DNA of 64,000 nucleotides, taken from contig NZ_NMPZ01000018.1 in assembly GCF_002224675.1 (NCBI RefSeq), positions 21,279-85,278 of the forward strand, given 5' to 3'. A model generated the notes under the pieces. That model saw only the letters and a list, made by a program, of their open reading frames with translations, searched no databases and had not been told where the DNA came from. Below are positions 14,481-24,127 of the stretch, one piece after another (within the stretch, counting starts at the first letter, position 1; the number at the start of each line of letters is the position of its first letter). Source of the DNA: Segatella copri (GTDB lineage Bacteria > Bacteroidota > Bacteroidia > Bacteroidales > Bacteroidaceae). A program made the translations under genes and the position numbers.

Positions 14481-16586
14481 ATGATGACAATGAAGAAAAG
14501 TAAATTGTTAACAGCTATGTTGATGCTGTGGGCATTGATCTCTTGTGTAGAAATACGTGCCCAGGAGATCCAGAAGGTATCGAATGATTCTATAGCCTTG
14601 CAAGAGGTTGTTGTGAAGGCGGCACGAGTAGTCAACAAGGAAGATGGCAAGTTGATATTCCCAAGCGATATTCAGAAGCAGCGTTCTTTTTCTGGTTTTT
14701 CGCTTTTAGGAAAGTTGGCTTTGCCTCATATCAGGGTTGATGAGGCTGGCCGTTCCATTTCTGCTACCGATCATAAGGGAGAAGTGCAGATTCGTATCAA
14801 TGGCATTCTCGCCAATATGCATGACGTGCAGATGCTGGATGTAGCTTCTATTATGAGTGTAGATTATATCGACAGCCCTGGCGTAAGATATGGAAAGAAT
14901 ATTGCATACGTGATAGATATTCATACCCGCAGGGCTTCATCGGGTGGCAGTTTGGGCTTCAACTTGACCAATGCGCTAACTACCAAGCTCGGTTCGAACG
15001 ATGTCTATGCATCTGTCAATAGGGGCAAGAGCCAATTGAATATTTTATATGAGCAGACTTATGTGGATAATAAGGCATCCGAATATAATGAGAATGCTCA
15101 ATATCTTCTACATGATGGTTCTGAGTATCAGATATCTCGAAAAATCATGCATGGGGCAACTCGAAATTATGATAATACATTGCAGTTGAAGTATAATCTG
15201 GCTGATTCTGCCTTATATGTATTCCAAACAACGCTTACCACGGATTTCAGCAATCAGCCTTATACATCGAATGAGATGTGGTTTTCTGAATCTGGAAAGC
15301 CTGCGTATCCTGTTTGCAGAACCAGCAAGGGTAGGGATTTTACTCCTGCTCTCGATTTGTATTTCTATCATCAGTTGGGCAAGCATCAGTCTTTGTCGGC
15401 AGATGTTTTGGGTACTTATATCCACACCAAAGGAGCCTATTATGAAGGTGAGGGCGAACCCTATCAATATCAGGTAGATGGAAAGACTTATTCGCTCATA
15501 GCCGAGGCTATCTATGAAAACCGGTTGAAACCCTTTACTTTTTCTGCAGGAACCAACTTGAACTGGAAATATATGGATAATCAGTATTTGGGTGATGTGG
15601 TTAGCGAGAATGGTATCCGTTCATTGGGTATTTATGGTTTTGCACAAATCAAGGGAAGTTTGGGGCAATTCAAGGAAGGAACATCCCGTTTAACTTATGT
15701 AGCTGGCTTCGGGTTGAGTAATCAGTCTTATCGACAGGGAGATGAGGAATTTAGTTTTTGGCTTTGTCGTCCGAAACTCACATTGGCTTATTCCCTTTCT
15801 TCTTCGTTTCAGATCCGCTTGGGAAGTGAATTATCACAGCATATTTCGCAGATAGCTATGATTTCGGATACCCGTATTCGAAAGAACAGTATGGAATGGA
15901 CTGTGGGTAATCCTTCGCTTAAGCCTAACAGTATATATGAGAACTGGGTTGCGTTCTCTTTCAGTAAACCAAGGATAAATACTGATTTTACCTTGAATTA
16001 TCGCATCAATCGTCATTGTAATTTGGCGAAATACACCCGCACGGAAAATGATCAGTTTCTTTATACCCAGGCGAATCAGCCCCATTGTAATATGTTGTAT
16101 CTTACGAATGATACCCGGTTTGACATTATCCCCGACCACCTTATATTATCTGTGAACGCAGGTATTTACCGTTTTTTCAATAAGGGCGATGAGTACAGTC
16201 ATTGTTATACCGCTTATAATTATGGTGGAACATTACAGGGATATTGGGGAAAATGGACTGTGATACTGTATGCTGATAACGGTTGGAACTTTATGGAGGG
16301 AGAGAACATCGGGCATAATCCTCCTTCATTGGCAGCCTCAGCCAGTTATCATATGGGTGATTTCGATTTTACTCTCTATATGCATAATCCGTTTATGGCT
16401 CATCCGAAATCCTATTCAGCAGAAATCGTCAACGCATTACTCCGTAAGCAGGTTTGTGGTTATGACAATTCGGAAGGTAATTTGTTCCGTATCGGTGTTG
16501 CCTGGAATATCAATCGGGGAAAGGAATACCGTAAGATACAGCGGAATATCAACAATGAGGAGCGTGAAACGGGTATCTTGAAATAG
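14481..16586 (+). CDS. Outer-membrane barrel, short subfamily without carboxypeptidase-like domain
   Basis: 701 residues from 14481; a start at 14490 would give 698. The signal peptide ends at EIRA before QEIQKV. There is no STN or carboxypeptidase-regulatory-like domain; the mature protein goes straight into a plug-like region (about 35-150: LQEVVVKAARVV, IRINGILANMHDVQMLDVAS, YIDSPGVRYGK) and then the barrel. It ends with a polar basic tail without KYKGTGAG. The closest relative in the window is the barrel at 48779, which has the same domain plan. It is divergent from the membrane-tethered regulator at 13512. A surface receptor or transporter is likely; ligand unknown. Confidence 0.82.
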   Translation: MMTMKKSKLLTAMLMLWALISCVEIRAQEIQKVSNDSIALQEVVVKAARVVNKEDGKLIFPSDIQKQRSFSGFSLLGKLALPHIRVDEAGRSISATDHKGEVQIRINGILANMHDVQMLDVASIMSVDYIDSPGVRYGKNIAYVIDIHTRRASSGGSLGFNLTNALTTKLGSNDVYASVNRGKSQLNILYEQTYVDNKASEYNENAQYLLHDGSEYQISRKIMHGATRNYDNTLQLKYNLADSALYVFQTTLTTDFSNQPYTSNEMWFSESGKPAYPVCRTSKGRDFTPALDLYFYHQLGKHQSLSADVLGTYIHTKGAYYEGEGEPYQYQVDGKTYSLIAEAIYENRLKPFTFSAGTNLNWKYMDNQYLGDVVSENGIRSLGIYGFAQIKGSLGQFKEGTSRLTYVAGFGLSNQSYRQGDEEFSFWLCRPKLTLAYSLSSSFQIRLGSELSQHISQIAMISDTRIRKNSMEWTVGNPSLKPNSIYENWVAFSFSKPRINTDFTLNYRINRHCNLAKYTRTENDQFLYTQANQPHCNMLYLTNDTRFDIIPDHLILSVNAGIYRFFNKGDEYSHCYTAYNYGGTLQGYWGKWTVILYADNGWNFMEGENIGHNPPSLAASASYHMGDFDFTLYMHNPFMAHPKSYSAEIVNALLRKQVCGYDNSEGNLFRIGVAWNINRGKEYRKIQRNINNEERETGILK

Positions 16587-16630
16587 GTGGCTTTGCTTTC
16601 TATATGGGTTGCATGGGCAACAGCCGGAAT

Positions 16631-17620
16631 TTATTTCTTCCCTTTATTGATGATATAAATTCCGGCAGTAGCCAATGCGCCTGCTATCAGATACTTCCAG
16701 TAGAAGGTTTCGCCAAGACAGAGACAGGAGGTGATGGCTCCTACTACGGGGATGAGCGAATTGTATATCGCTACCTTTCCTACGGGATTGCAGCTCAATA
16801 GTTTATTGTAGAGAGCGAAACTGATGGTTGAGATGGCAATGAGCAGCAGAAGGATGGTGATACCCCAGAGGCTGATGACTGGCAGATAGCCACCCATTAA
16901 CAATGCAGGAATCACCAGCAAGGCTCCACCGATGCTCAGCGAATAACCGGTTCCTACGAAAACATCCACCCTCTTGCTCAAGCCTCGGGTCAGCAGGGAA
17001 GCACTGGCTCCACACAGGGCATTGAGGATAATCATACCATCGCCCAGGAATGTGAAACTTCCGCTTTCCTTTCCGCCAAGGTTCAAGGCAAGGATGCCCA
17101 GGAAGCCGATGATGCAGCCTAATGCCTTTCGCCACGTCATCCTGTCGCTCTTGAAGAAGATGCAGGCAAAGATAACCACCGTGAAGACGCTCATCGAATT
17201 GAGTATCGCCGAACGTGCTCCTGCATTATGCGAGAGTCCGAAATAGAAGAAAGCATAATGAAGGGTGGTGTTGAGGAGTGCATAGAGGAGAAGGAACCAG
17301 ACATTTGTATTCGTCAGGAATTTGAAACTTCCATTCTTCTGAACATCATGATTCTCCTTCTGGACAGCATTCTTTTTGAATCCGAATTTACGGTGCGAGC
17401 TTCTGGCGATGGCAAGGATGATGATGCCGGAGATGAAGAAGCGGATGCCTGCAAAAAGCATCTTGCTTCCGGTCATGTCTGCTGTAATCTGATATTCTTC
17501 CATTCCCATTTTGATCAATGGGTAAGCCCATCCCCACGAGATTGCAGCCGTAAGGGCGAACAGACTTACCCATACCGGGCGCTGAAATATACTGAGTGTA
17601 TTTGTTTCTTTCTTTTCCAT
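16631..17620 (-). CDS. EamA/DMT-family transporter
   Basis: 329 residues with about ten hydrophobic segments arranged as two EamA repeats (about 15-165 and 178-325). Typical features are WGWAYPLIKMGM in helix 1, HYAFFYFGLSHNAGARSAIL near the end of repeat 1, and LGETFYWKYLIAGALATAGIY at the end of repeat 2. EamA proteins export amino acids, nucleotides or metabolites through the inner membrane; the substrate cannot be read from sequence. A polar insert (about 75-95) separates helices 2 and 3. It begins 28 bases after the AAA/PD-DExK gene on the same strand and may be transcribed with it. Confidence 0.88.
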   Translation of the reverse strand: MEKKETNTLSIFQRPVWVSLFALTAAISWGWAYPLIKMGMEEYQITADMTGSKMLFAGIRFFISGIIILAIARSSHRKFGFKKNAVQKENHDVQKNGSFKFLTNTNVWFLLLYALLNTTLHYAFFYFGLSHNAGARSAILNSMSVFTVVIFACIFFKSDRMTWRKALGCIIGFLGILALNLGGKESGSFTFLGDGMIILNALCGASASLLTRGLSKRVDVFVGTGYSLSIGGALLVIPALLMGGYLPVISLWGITILLLLIAISTISFALYNKLLSCNPVGKVAIYNSLIPVVGAITSCLCLGETFYWKYLIAGALATAGIYIINKGKK

Positions 17621-17648
17621 TTATATTTATTGTAGGAGTATTGAAGGG

Positions 17649-19235
17649 TTATTTTACCTCTTCAAATTCCCAGTCTTCTACGGTTCTGGTTTGAGTACTG
17701 AAGCTGATACCTATTTTATATATTTTTCTTTCATCTGCGGAGTAAGGAATCATATAACCTTTCTCGTCTATTTGCTCCAAAGCCTCTTGGGCAGGTTTGT
17801 TGATCTTTATCTCAAAGACAAAGATTGCTGTAGGAGCAAACATAACTGCATCAGCTCTTCCCCTGCAACTTTTTACTTGTGTATAGGTTGCCACATTCAT
17901 CATTGAAAGAACGATGTAGAGAATAGTCTCATAATAATATTCGCTCTTTTGCATATTTTCCAATACGCTCTTTCCTCCCTCTGGGTATGGAATAGAAGCA
18001 AAGTAAGCCTTCATCTGTTCCATGGCTTGGTCTATGTTACCCGTCAGCAGGTCACGATAGAAGAGTGCTGCAAAACCTAAGGATTGGCTATCGCTCTTGC
18101 CGGAATAGATGGGAAGGAGATTCTCCATTAATCCTGCCCTTACCTCTTTGTTTGGAATGCCTAGATAATATCCATTGCTCAGCGGGTCATACTTTTTGAT
18201 GGTAAGATAGCCGCTTTGGTAGAGCAAAGGCAAGGCATCGCTCATCTTTTCCGTAGGACGGTCGAAGGATGAGGAAAAGGCAAACATATCGTCAAGTGTT
18301 GTGACATCTGTATGGAAATGTTGCATCTGATGAATCAGGTAGGTTGATGTACCCGAAGCATACCAGTAGTTGTCGATGAATCCTGCCGCAAAACTTCTCA
18401 TGAGACTGTACGGATTGAAGATATCTTCACCTTCCCGGCTGAAGTGGTAACCATCATAGTTTTCTCTTAGCAATTCTCTCATTCTTTCGAATGATACATG
18501 ATTTTTGCTAGCCAGCAAAGCAATATCTTCTTTCAGAACGGTGTCCAGTTCATCCTTGGTGATGCCGCAGATGGTAGAAAACTCCGGATCCATACTGATG
18601 TTGGTAAGATTATTGATGGTGCTGAAGATGCTGAGTTGAGAGAATTTTGTGATTCCCGTGATAAAGGCAAAATGAATATGCGAACTGTTGGCTTTAATAG
18701 GCGCATAAAACTCCTGCATGATAGTTCTTACAGCTTCCAGTTTGGTCTCATCATGCAACACATCAAGTAGAGGAGCATCGTATTCGTCAATAATGATAAC
18801 GACTTTTCTGCCGGTCATCGATTCTGCCTGTTCTATGAGCTGGGTTAAGCGGTTACCGGCACTTTTCCTCATATCTTCTATTCCGAATTGCTTTTCGAAC
18901 CTGCGTAATTGCATGTCGAATTTTTCAGGAAAGAGAGATAAATCGCAGTTCTTGAAGGTTGACAGATCGAAATGGAGTACAGGATATTCTATCCATTCTT
19001 TTTCCAAAGTTTCGATAGCGAGTCCTTTGAAAAGATCTTTCTTTCCTTCAAAGTAAGAGCGCAGCGTACTGCTTAGCAGGGACTTACCAAAACGGCGTGG
19101 ACGGCTAAGAAACACATATTTGTATTTCTTTGCCATATTGTAAATGAGGGCGGTTTTATCTACATAGATCATACCTTCCTCTATGATGTCGCTGAAGGTT
19201 TGCACCCCAACGGGATAGATTCTTTCCTTTGCCAT
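17649..19235 (-). CDS. AAA-ATPase-like / PD-(D/E)XK nuclease family protein (paralog)
   Basis: 528 residues, same architecture as 7509-9074. P-loop variant SRPRRFGKSLLSSTLRSYFE (about 42-61), acidic Walker-B-like VVIIIDEYDAPLLD (about 144-157), TGITKFSQLSIFSTINNLTN, and a C-terminal nuclease core RGRADAVMFAPTAIFVFEIK. The catalytic D and ExK positions are both present, so the domain may be active. The protein is clearly related to but divergent from the first copy, in contrast with the nearly identical 69-base upstream blocks. It faces away from sigma unit A. Confidence 0.88.
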   Translation of the reverse strand: MAKERIYPVGVQTFSDIIEEGMIYVDKTALIYNMAKKYKYVFLSRPRRFGKSLLSSTLRSYFEGKKDLFKGLAIETLEKEWIEYPVLHFDLSTFKNCDLSLFPEKFDMQLRRFEKQFGIEDMRKSAGNRLTQLIEQAESMTGRKVVIIIDEYDAPLLDVLHDETKLEAVRTIMQEFYAPIKANSSHIHFAFITGITKFSQLSIFSTINNLTNISMDPEFSTICGITKDELDTVLKEDIALLASKNHVSFERMRELLRENYDGYHFSREGEDIFNPYSLMRSFAAGFIDNYWYASGTSTYLIHQMQHFHTDVTTLDDMFAFSSSFDRPTEKMSDALPLLYQSGYLTIKKYDPLSNGYYLGIPNKEVRAGLMENLLPIYSGKSDSQSLGFAALFYRDLLTGNIDQAMEQMKAYFASIPYPEGGKSVLENMQKSEYYYETILYIVLSMMNVATYTQVKSCRGRADAVMFAPTAIFVFEIKINKPAQEALEQIDEKGYMIPYSADERKIYKIGISFSTQTRTVEDWEFEEVK

Positions 19236-19301
19236 AATCTTCGAAGTTTATATTTCCACCGCAAATTTACAATTATTATTTGATATATGCAAATAATCAA
19301 G
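19233..19301 (-). promoter_or_regulatory. Conserved promoter/leader block of the AAA/PD-DExK gene (copy 2)
   Basis: Matches 9072-9140 with about two differences. The -7 box reads TAAATTTG on the minus strand (19262-19269). Confidence 0.7.
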
Positions 19302-19364
19302 TGCAATATTTGAAACAGCAAAATAAATATCCTCCTTATCTTTTCTTTTTTAGGATAAAATGAG

Positions 19365-19372
19365 TACTTTTG
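19365..19372 (+). promoter_or_regulatory. -7 promoter box of sigma unit A
   Basis: TACTTTTG followed by C, 66 bases upstream of the sigma ATG at 19438. The roughly 60-base leader that follows does not match the leader motif of unit B. Confidence 0.65.
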
Positions 19373-19437
19373 CAAAAAAGTTGGATTCATAGGTTAGCAT
19401 TTTCTCTACTCGAGGGTAATAGCTAGTAAAAATCGTG

Positions 19438-19929
19438 ATGGAAAAGAAAGAAATATCAACACTGTTCAGGCAGTATTACGGGCGGATGTATGGGATGGCT
19501 GTCAGCATCCTCTACGATGAGCAAGAGAGCAAGGATGTGGTTAGCGACATCTTTGAACGATTGCTCGAATTTGATACCGTATTGTTGCCAGATACCGTCG
19601 AGCACTATCTGCTAACGAGTGTTCGAAACAGTTGCCTCAAGCGCATTTCACAAAAAACGAACCGGCAGCGTATCGCTATGCTTTATGCCAGCGAACAACA
19701 GATGGCTGCATCTCCAGAAGAAGATGAACTCCGGTTGGAGCAGATGCTGCATTTTGCCAAGACCCATCTCACCCCACAACAGCAGTGCATTTTCAAGATG
19801 CGATTCCTGGGAGGGATGAAGTATGGAGAGATAGGAGAGGAACTGGGTATCAGCCGAGTGGCAGTCTGGAAACATCTTTCCAACATTACGAAGATGATTA
19901 AAGAACAATTTAAAGATTCAGAGTTATGA
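19438..19929 (+). CDS. ECF sigma factor, unit A
   Basis: 163 residues from the ATG at 19438; the GTG directly before it is less likely. Region 2 is at about 5-70 (LFRQYYGRMYGMAVSILYDE, ESKDVVSDIFERLLE) and region 4 at about 110-158 (LTPQQQCIFKMRFLGGMKYG followed by EIGEELGISRVAVWKHLSNI). Region 1.1 and region 3 are absent, as usual for ECF factors. Its stop overlaps the next start (ATGA, 19926-19929), so sigma and anti-sigma are translationally coupled. It probably directs transcription of its own unit and perhaps of the orphan barrels. Confidence 0.93.
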   Translation: MEKKEISTLFRQYYGRMYGMAVSILYDEQESKDVVSDIFERLLEFDTVLLPDTVEHYLLTSVRNSCLKRISQKTNRQRIAMLYASEQQMAASPEEDELRLEQMLHFAKTHLTPQQQCIFKMRFLGGMKYGEIGEELGISRVAVWKHLSNITKMIKEQFKDSEL

Positions 19930-20537
19930 CCAACAAGAGTAATGACGATCAGTTAGTTATGCTGAAGCGGGCTTTTGCCTATGAGAAGGCGAAAGACTCT
20001 GTGGATGTGGATAAAGCTTGGAAAGAGTTTGAGACAAAACTTGCTGATACTGATTCCAAGCAAGGGGATGAGGCTTTGGATATTTCCGAAAAAGCGTATC
20101 ATCCGATAGCGCAATCTTCCTGGTTGAAGATAGCAGCCGTCTTTGTGGGATTGCTGATGCTTACGGGCATTTCGTATGCGGCTTATCATATTGTGAACCG
20201 TGCAGAAAAGAACGAGACGGCTTTGGTGACAGATAGCGTGAAAACACCGCAAAAACAGAAGGCAAAGGTTGCGGTAGATGACGCTTGGCAGAAGCTAGAA
20301 CCAACCCAGAAAGCCCCTGTTGTCTTTGAGGATATTGAGTTGTCTGGCATCTTGGAGTATATTGCCGATAAGATGCAGGTAAAGGTGGAGTACCACAACC
20401 AGGCAGCAGCACATATCCGTTTTTATCTGCAATGGGATAGCAAGGATTCCCTGCAAGATATCATCGACAAAATCAATCACTTTGATAAGGTACATCTTTC
20501 CTTTGATGAGGCTAATCAGATGTTGATTGTAGAGTAA
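19926..20537 (+). CDS. Anti-sigma factor with periplasmic STN/DUF4974-like domain, unit A
   Basis: 203 residues. A cytoplasmic N-terminus (1-62) with an acidic/basic helical stretch that would bind sigma, one transmembrane helix (about 66-88, WLKIAAVFVGLLMLTGISYA), a linker, and a C-terminal DUF4974/STN-like fold (about 128-203: PVVFEDIELSGILEYIADKM, HIRFYLQWDSKDSLQDIIDK). The large FecR domain of canonical anti-sigma factors is missing, so this is a compact form. The same compact form occurs in units B, C and D. It overlaps sigma by 4 bases and ends 51 bases before the barrel gene. Confidence 0.87.
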   Translation: MTNKSNDDQLVMLKRAFAYEKAKDSVDVDKAWKEFETKLADTDSKQGDEALDISEKAYHPIAQSSWLKIAAVFVGLLMLTGISYAAYHIVNRAEKNETALVTDSVKTPQKQKAKVAVDDAWQKLEPTQKAPVVFEDIELSGILEYIADKMQVKVEYHNQAAAHIRFYLQWDSKDSLQDIIDKINHFDKVHLSFDEANQMLIVE

Positions 20538-20588
20538 ATACGCATGATTTGTTCCTATCCGTCAGGAACTGTGAAAAAGAGAGAAACT

Positions 20589-23183
20589 ATGAAGAGAATC
20601 ATATTTATGATATTTCTGTGTATGGCGCTTATGGCAGGCTATGCACAACGCTTGTCGCATACTTTCGACAAGGCTTCGTTCAGTAAGGTCTTGGTCTGGC
20701 TAGACAAGGCTCAACCCCAATATAAAATCAATTTTATCTACGATGAGTTGGAGGATTTCACCGTCAGTACTTCTTTCAAGAACAAGGATGTCCGTGATAT
20801 CGTAACCCAGGTAATTGGCTTTTATCCCATCCGTGCCACCTTCGACAAAGATGAGATCTATTTCGAGTGTGTCCAGAAGGAACCCCAGAAGCTGATAGGA
20901 AGGGTGTTGGATGATAAGGGCACACCGATGGAATTTGTCAACATCGCTCTTCTGGATGTCAGGGATTCCAGCTATGTGAATGGGGGTGTGAGCAATCTTT
21001 CTGGCGACTTCGTGATTCCTGTTCATCAGAAGCAGGTCATCGCCCGTTTCTCCTATGTTGGCTACAAGACCCTGTATAAACGGGTGAATGTGGGCAAGAT
21101 GGGCAGTATCCGGTTGTTCCGTGATGCCTATACATTAAATAAGGTGGTGGTGAAAGCCTACAAGCCTTTGTTCCAACGCAAGGAAGACAAGACCGTTTTC
21201 AATGTGAGTGAACTGAAGAATATCGGGGCTATGAATGCCACGGATGTGTTGAAGTATGCTCCAAAGGTGATGGTGCAGGATGATGCTTCCGGAGGAGTGA
21301 ATATCAAGGTGAATAATACAGAGGCAACCATTTTCGTAAATGACAGACAACTGGCAGGAACGGAACTGAAGTCTTTCCTTTCAAGCATCAAGGCTGATGA
21401 TATCCAAAGTATTGAGATACAAGATACGCATGGTGCTGAGCATGATGCCGACATTAAGGGTGGCATTGTTCATATCAGGACAAGGATTCGGGCTGGTTTT
21501 AATGGAAGTATCACGGGATATGTGGGAAATCTAAGCCCAGAATCGAGTAAGTTTTATTCCTATTATCCATTGTTGAATCTTAACTTGGGAACTGAGCGTT
21601 GGAATGTTTATGCCTCTACTTATTATATCTGGGCAAGAAATGCCCTATATGGTGAGACGCAACATCATTTTATGGAGACAGATACCCATCATCTTGTTGC
21701 TCAAACGTATGATAATAGGCAAAAGTTATATTTCTATCGTGTGGGTAGTATCTATGCCATTGATAAGAAGCATCATCATCTCTTTGGCGCTGAGTTGAAT
21801 GGAAATATCAATAATGGGCATGCTGTTAGTGCGGGTGATTACTGTAAGTTTACTGATGCCAATAAGATGACGTATCAAGGTGTTTCTGATATGAACGACC
21901 GTAATAATACGGATTATCTGAATGCGGTGCTTTCTTACAATTGGAAAATAGATGAGAAAGACAGTTATCTAAAGGTATTAGGCAACTATAATTATAAGCA
22001 TGCCAATAAGGGTAATAGTTTCGTAGCATCTTATGAAGATTATGAGCCTTTGCATACGGATGAGTATAATCAATCAACCTCGAATGCCAATACAGGAAGT
22101 TTGCAGACGGATTTCCGTTATAATTTCCCTAGCAGTTTGGCGCTTCGCTTAGGTTCTAAATATGAGAATAATATCAGAACCACAGGATTGAACATCAGGA
22201 ACAATCTCGTGGAGGGAGATTTGACTTCAAGCGATTGGAAGTATCAGGAACAGGTTGCGGCTGCTTATCTCGGGTTGTCGAAGAACTTTGGAGAGAAGGT
22301 GTTTGCTTATCTAAGTATGCGAATGGAGAATACTTGGCAGAAGGGCATCAATCGCTTGACTGATAAAACAGAGGTGGATAAGCGATATACCAATTGGTTT
22401 CCTTATGCATACTTGTCTTATAAGTTCAATGACAAGAGCAGTATGAGTCTTACATATAGCAGCAGTATCAGCCGTCCTTCGTTTGGTGATCTTACCAATA
22501 ACAAGGAACGTATTTCAGCCGTTCTTTATACAACTGGCAATCCGAATGTGCAGCCATCTATCAGTAACTCCCTTATATGGGAGTTGACCCATGGTAACCA
22601 TTCTCTGTCTTTCTCGTATAAGCATAGGAAAGATGTGATAGCTGAGTATTTTGAGACGATTGGTGACAAGACTTATCGTGATATAACCAATTTTGGCTCA
22701 GAGACCATCGTGGGGGCTGATTATGCTTTCAATGGGAAAATCTTGCCTTGGTGGAATCTCAATGTGGGGTTGGCTGGCTATTATGACGATATCCCAAAGA
22801 GTTATAATGTAAAGCACATTTGGGTGGTAAGAGGCAATTGCGTCAATTACTTCACCTTCAAGAAGATAGGTAGTTTTTCTGTGGAGGGAAATTATTCTAC
22901 GAGCACGATAGATGCAAACTATAAAAGTCATCCTCTTGGCTACGTGTGTTTAGGGTATAATCGAACATTCTTGAAGGATGCCTTGTCGCTGGGTTTCAGT
23001 GTATTTGATGTCTTCCATACGCTTCGTCAGAAAGGCTATCAGCTCAATCCAGTCCTCGACTATGAGTTCTATCAGAAGGCATACTCCCGTTATAGCCTGA
23101 CATTGACTTATAGCTTCCACAATAAGTATAAGGCTCGTAAAGGTCAGATTCAGAATGATAACTCTATTATCAATCGACTATAA
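20589..23183 (+). CDS. STN-bearing outer-membrane barrel, unit A
   Basis: 864 residues from the ATG at 20589; the frame opens 15 codons earlier at 20544, but the downstream start gives a proper signal peptide (1-19, MAGYA before QRLSHT). STN domain at about 20-98 (NFIYDELEDFTVSTSFKNKD), carboxypeptidase-like domain at about 102-180 (GRVLDDKGTPMEFVNIALLD), plug at about 185-300, then barrel. This is the most divergent STN barrel in the window, and its tail (NDNSIINRL) lacks KYKGTGAG. It therefore did not take part in the recent module exchange seen among the other STN barrels. A terminator follows directly. Confidence 0.9.
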   Translation: MKRIIFMIFLCMALMAGYAQRLSHTFDKASFSKVLVWLDKAQPQYKINFIYDELEDFTVSTSFKNKDVRDIVTQVIGFYPIRATFDKDEIYFECVQKEPQKLIGRVLDDKGTPMEFVNIALLDVRDSSYVNGGVSNLSGDFVIPVHQKQVIARFSYVGYKTLYKRVNVGKMGSIRLFRDAYTLNKVVVKAYKPLFQRKEDKTVFNVSELKNIGAMNATDVLKYAPKVMVQDDASGGVNIKVNNTEATIFVNDRQLAGTELKSFLSSIKADDIQSIEIQDTHGAEHDADIKGGIVHIRTRIRAGFNGSITGYVGNLSPESSKFYSYYPLLNLNLGTERWNVYASTYYIWARNALYGETQHHFMETDTHHLVAQTYDNRQKLYFYRVGSIYAIDKKHHHLFGAELNGNINNGHAVSAGDYCKFTDANKMTYQGVSDMNDRNNTDYLNAVLSYNWKIDEKDSYLKVLGNYNYKHANKGNSFVASYEDYEPLHTDEYNQSTSNANTGSLQTDFRYNFPSSLALRLGSKYENNIRTTGLNIRNNLVEGDLTSSDWKYQEQVAAAYLGLSKNFGEKVFAYLSMRMENTWQKGINRLTDKTEVDKRYTNWFPYAYLSYKFNDKSSMSLTYSSSISRPSFGDLTNNKERISAVLYTTGNPNVQPSISNSLIWELTHGNHSLSFSYKHRKDVIAEYFETIGDKTYRDITNFGSETIVGADYAFNGKILPWWNLNVGLAGYYDDIPKSYNVKHIWVVRGNCVNYFTFKKIGSFSVEGNYSTSTIDANYKSHPLGYVCLGYNRTFLKDALSLGFSVFDVFHTLRQKGYQLNPVLDYEFYQKAYSRYSLTLTYSFHNKYKARKGQIQNDNSIINRL

Positions 23184-23188
23184 AAAAT

Positions 23189-23219
23189 GGGGAATCTGTT
23201 TTTGCAGGTTCCCCTTTTT
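23189..23219 (+). terminator. Rho-independent terminator of unit A
   Basis: GGGGAATCTG (23189-23198) pairs with CAGGTTCCCC (23205-23214), 9 of 10 Watson-Crick, and is followed by TTTTT. Confidence 0.85.
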
Positions 23220-23260
23220 CCTCTTTATCAATTCCTTGTTTTTCTACCTTTCAATTTCTT

Positions 23261-24082
23261 CTACAAGTCCCCCAGATGCCTTTCTATAGGAATTCCTCGG
23301 TTCTTGTCCTTGTCATCCTTGTTGATGTCTATCCAGTTGCGCAGGGTATCCATGGCGATGCGGGTGGCATGGCGGAGATGATCGCCATCCTTCAGTCTGC
23401 CCACGATGATGCTGGAGAAGATGTCGCCGGTGCCCGGGAACTGAACTGGGATTTCTTCGTAGGGCAGGAGGAAATACTCTTCTGTAAGATGATTGAAACC
23501 TACCACGGCATGCTGACCCTCTACGATGCACGAGGTGATGAGCACGGAGTGGGAACCGATGGCTCTCAGTTTATCTATCAGTTCATAGGCTTCCTTCTCC
23601 GAGATTCCCTCTTCCTTGTATTCCGAATCCGTCAGCAGACAAGCCTCGGTATAGTTGGGAAAACAGAGATGCGATACGCTCAGCATCTCCTTCATGCATC
23701 TCACGGTACTCTCACTGGCTCCACCATAGAGCTTGCCGTAATCGCCCATCACGGGATCCACATAGATGTCGGTGCCCAGTTCAGCCTGTTCTCTGCAATA
23801 ACGTGCTACCAGCTTAGCCTGACGCTCCGAAGCCATGAAACCCGTGGTGATGGCATCGAAGTGAATGCCCAGTTCGTTCCACTTCTGCAAGGCTTCCTCG
23901 ATATACGAAGTGCATTCCAGAATGGCGTACTTGCCGTATGGGAAGGTGTTGCTGATGAGCATGGTGGGCAGATTGAACACGTCGAGTCCCATATAAGAGA
24001 GTATAGGCATCTGAACTGCGGCAGATACCTTTCCGTAGCCACACATGTCGCTGATAATAAGGATATTACTTTTCGCTTTCAT
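23261..24082 (-). CDS. pdxY: Pyridoxal/pyridoxamine kinase
   Basis: 273 residues, ribokinase fold. SDMCGYGKVSAAVQMPILSY is the PdxK/PdxY N-terminal signature and FPGTGDIFSSIIVGRLKDG (about 236-254) holds the anion hole and catalytic Asp of GTGD. Central YVDPVMGDYGKLYGG and FPNYTEA match the family too. The enzyme phosphorylates pyridoxal, pyridoxine or pyridoxamine with ATP in vitamin B6 salvage, in the cytoplasm. The pdxY rather than pdxK name is a judgement. The gene lies downstream of the radical SAM gene on the same strand with a 45-base gap, probably one operon, and has no relation to the sigma units on either side. Confidence 0.87.
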   Translation of the reverse strand: MKAKSNILIISDMCGYGKVSAAVQMPILSYMGLDVFNLPTMLISNTFPYGKYAILECTSYIEEALQKWNELGIHFDAITTGFMASERQAKLVARYCREQAELGTDIYVDPVMGDYGKLYGGASESTVRCMKEMLSVSHLCFPNYTEACLLTDSEYKEEGISEKEAYELIDKLRAIGSHSVLITSCIVEGQHAVVGFNHLTEEYFLLPYEEIPVQFPGTGDIFSSIIVGRLKDGDHLRHATRIAMDTLRNWIDINKDDKDKNRGIPIERHLGDL

Positions 24083-24127
24083 TCTTTCTTTTTTCTACTT
24101 GCTTTTCTTTCTTATCCTGCTTATCTC

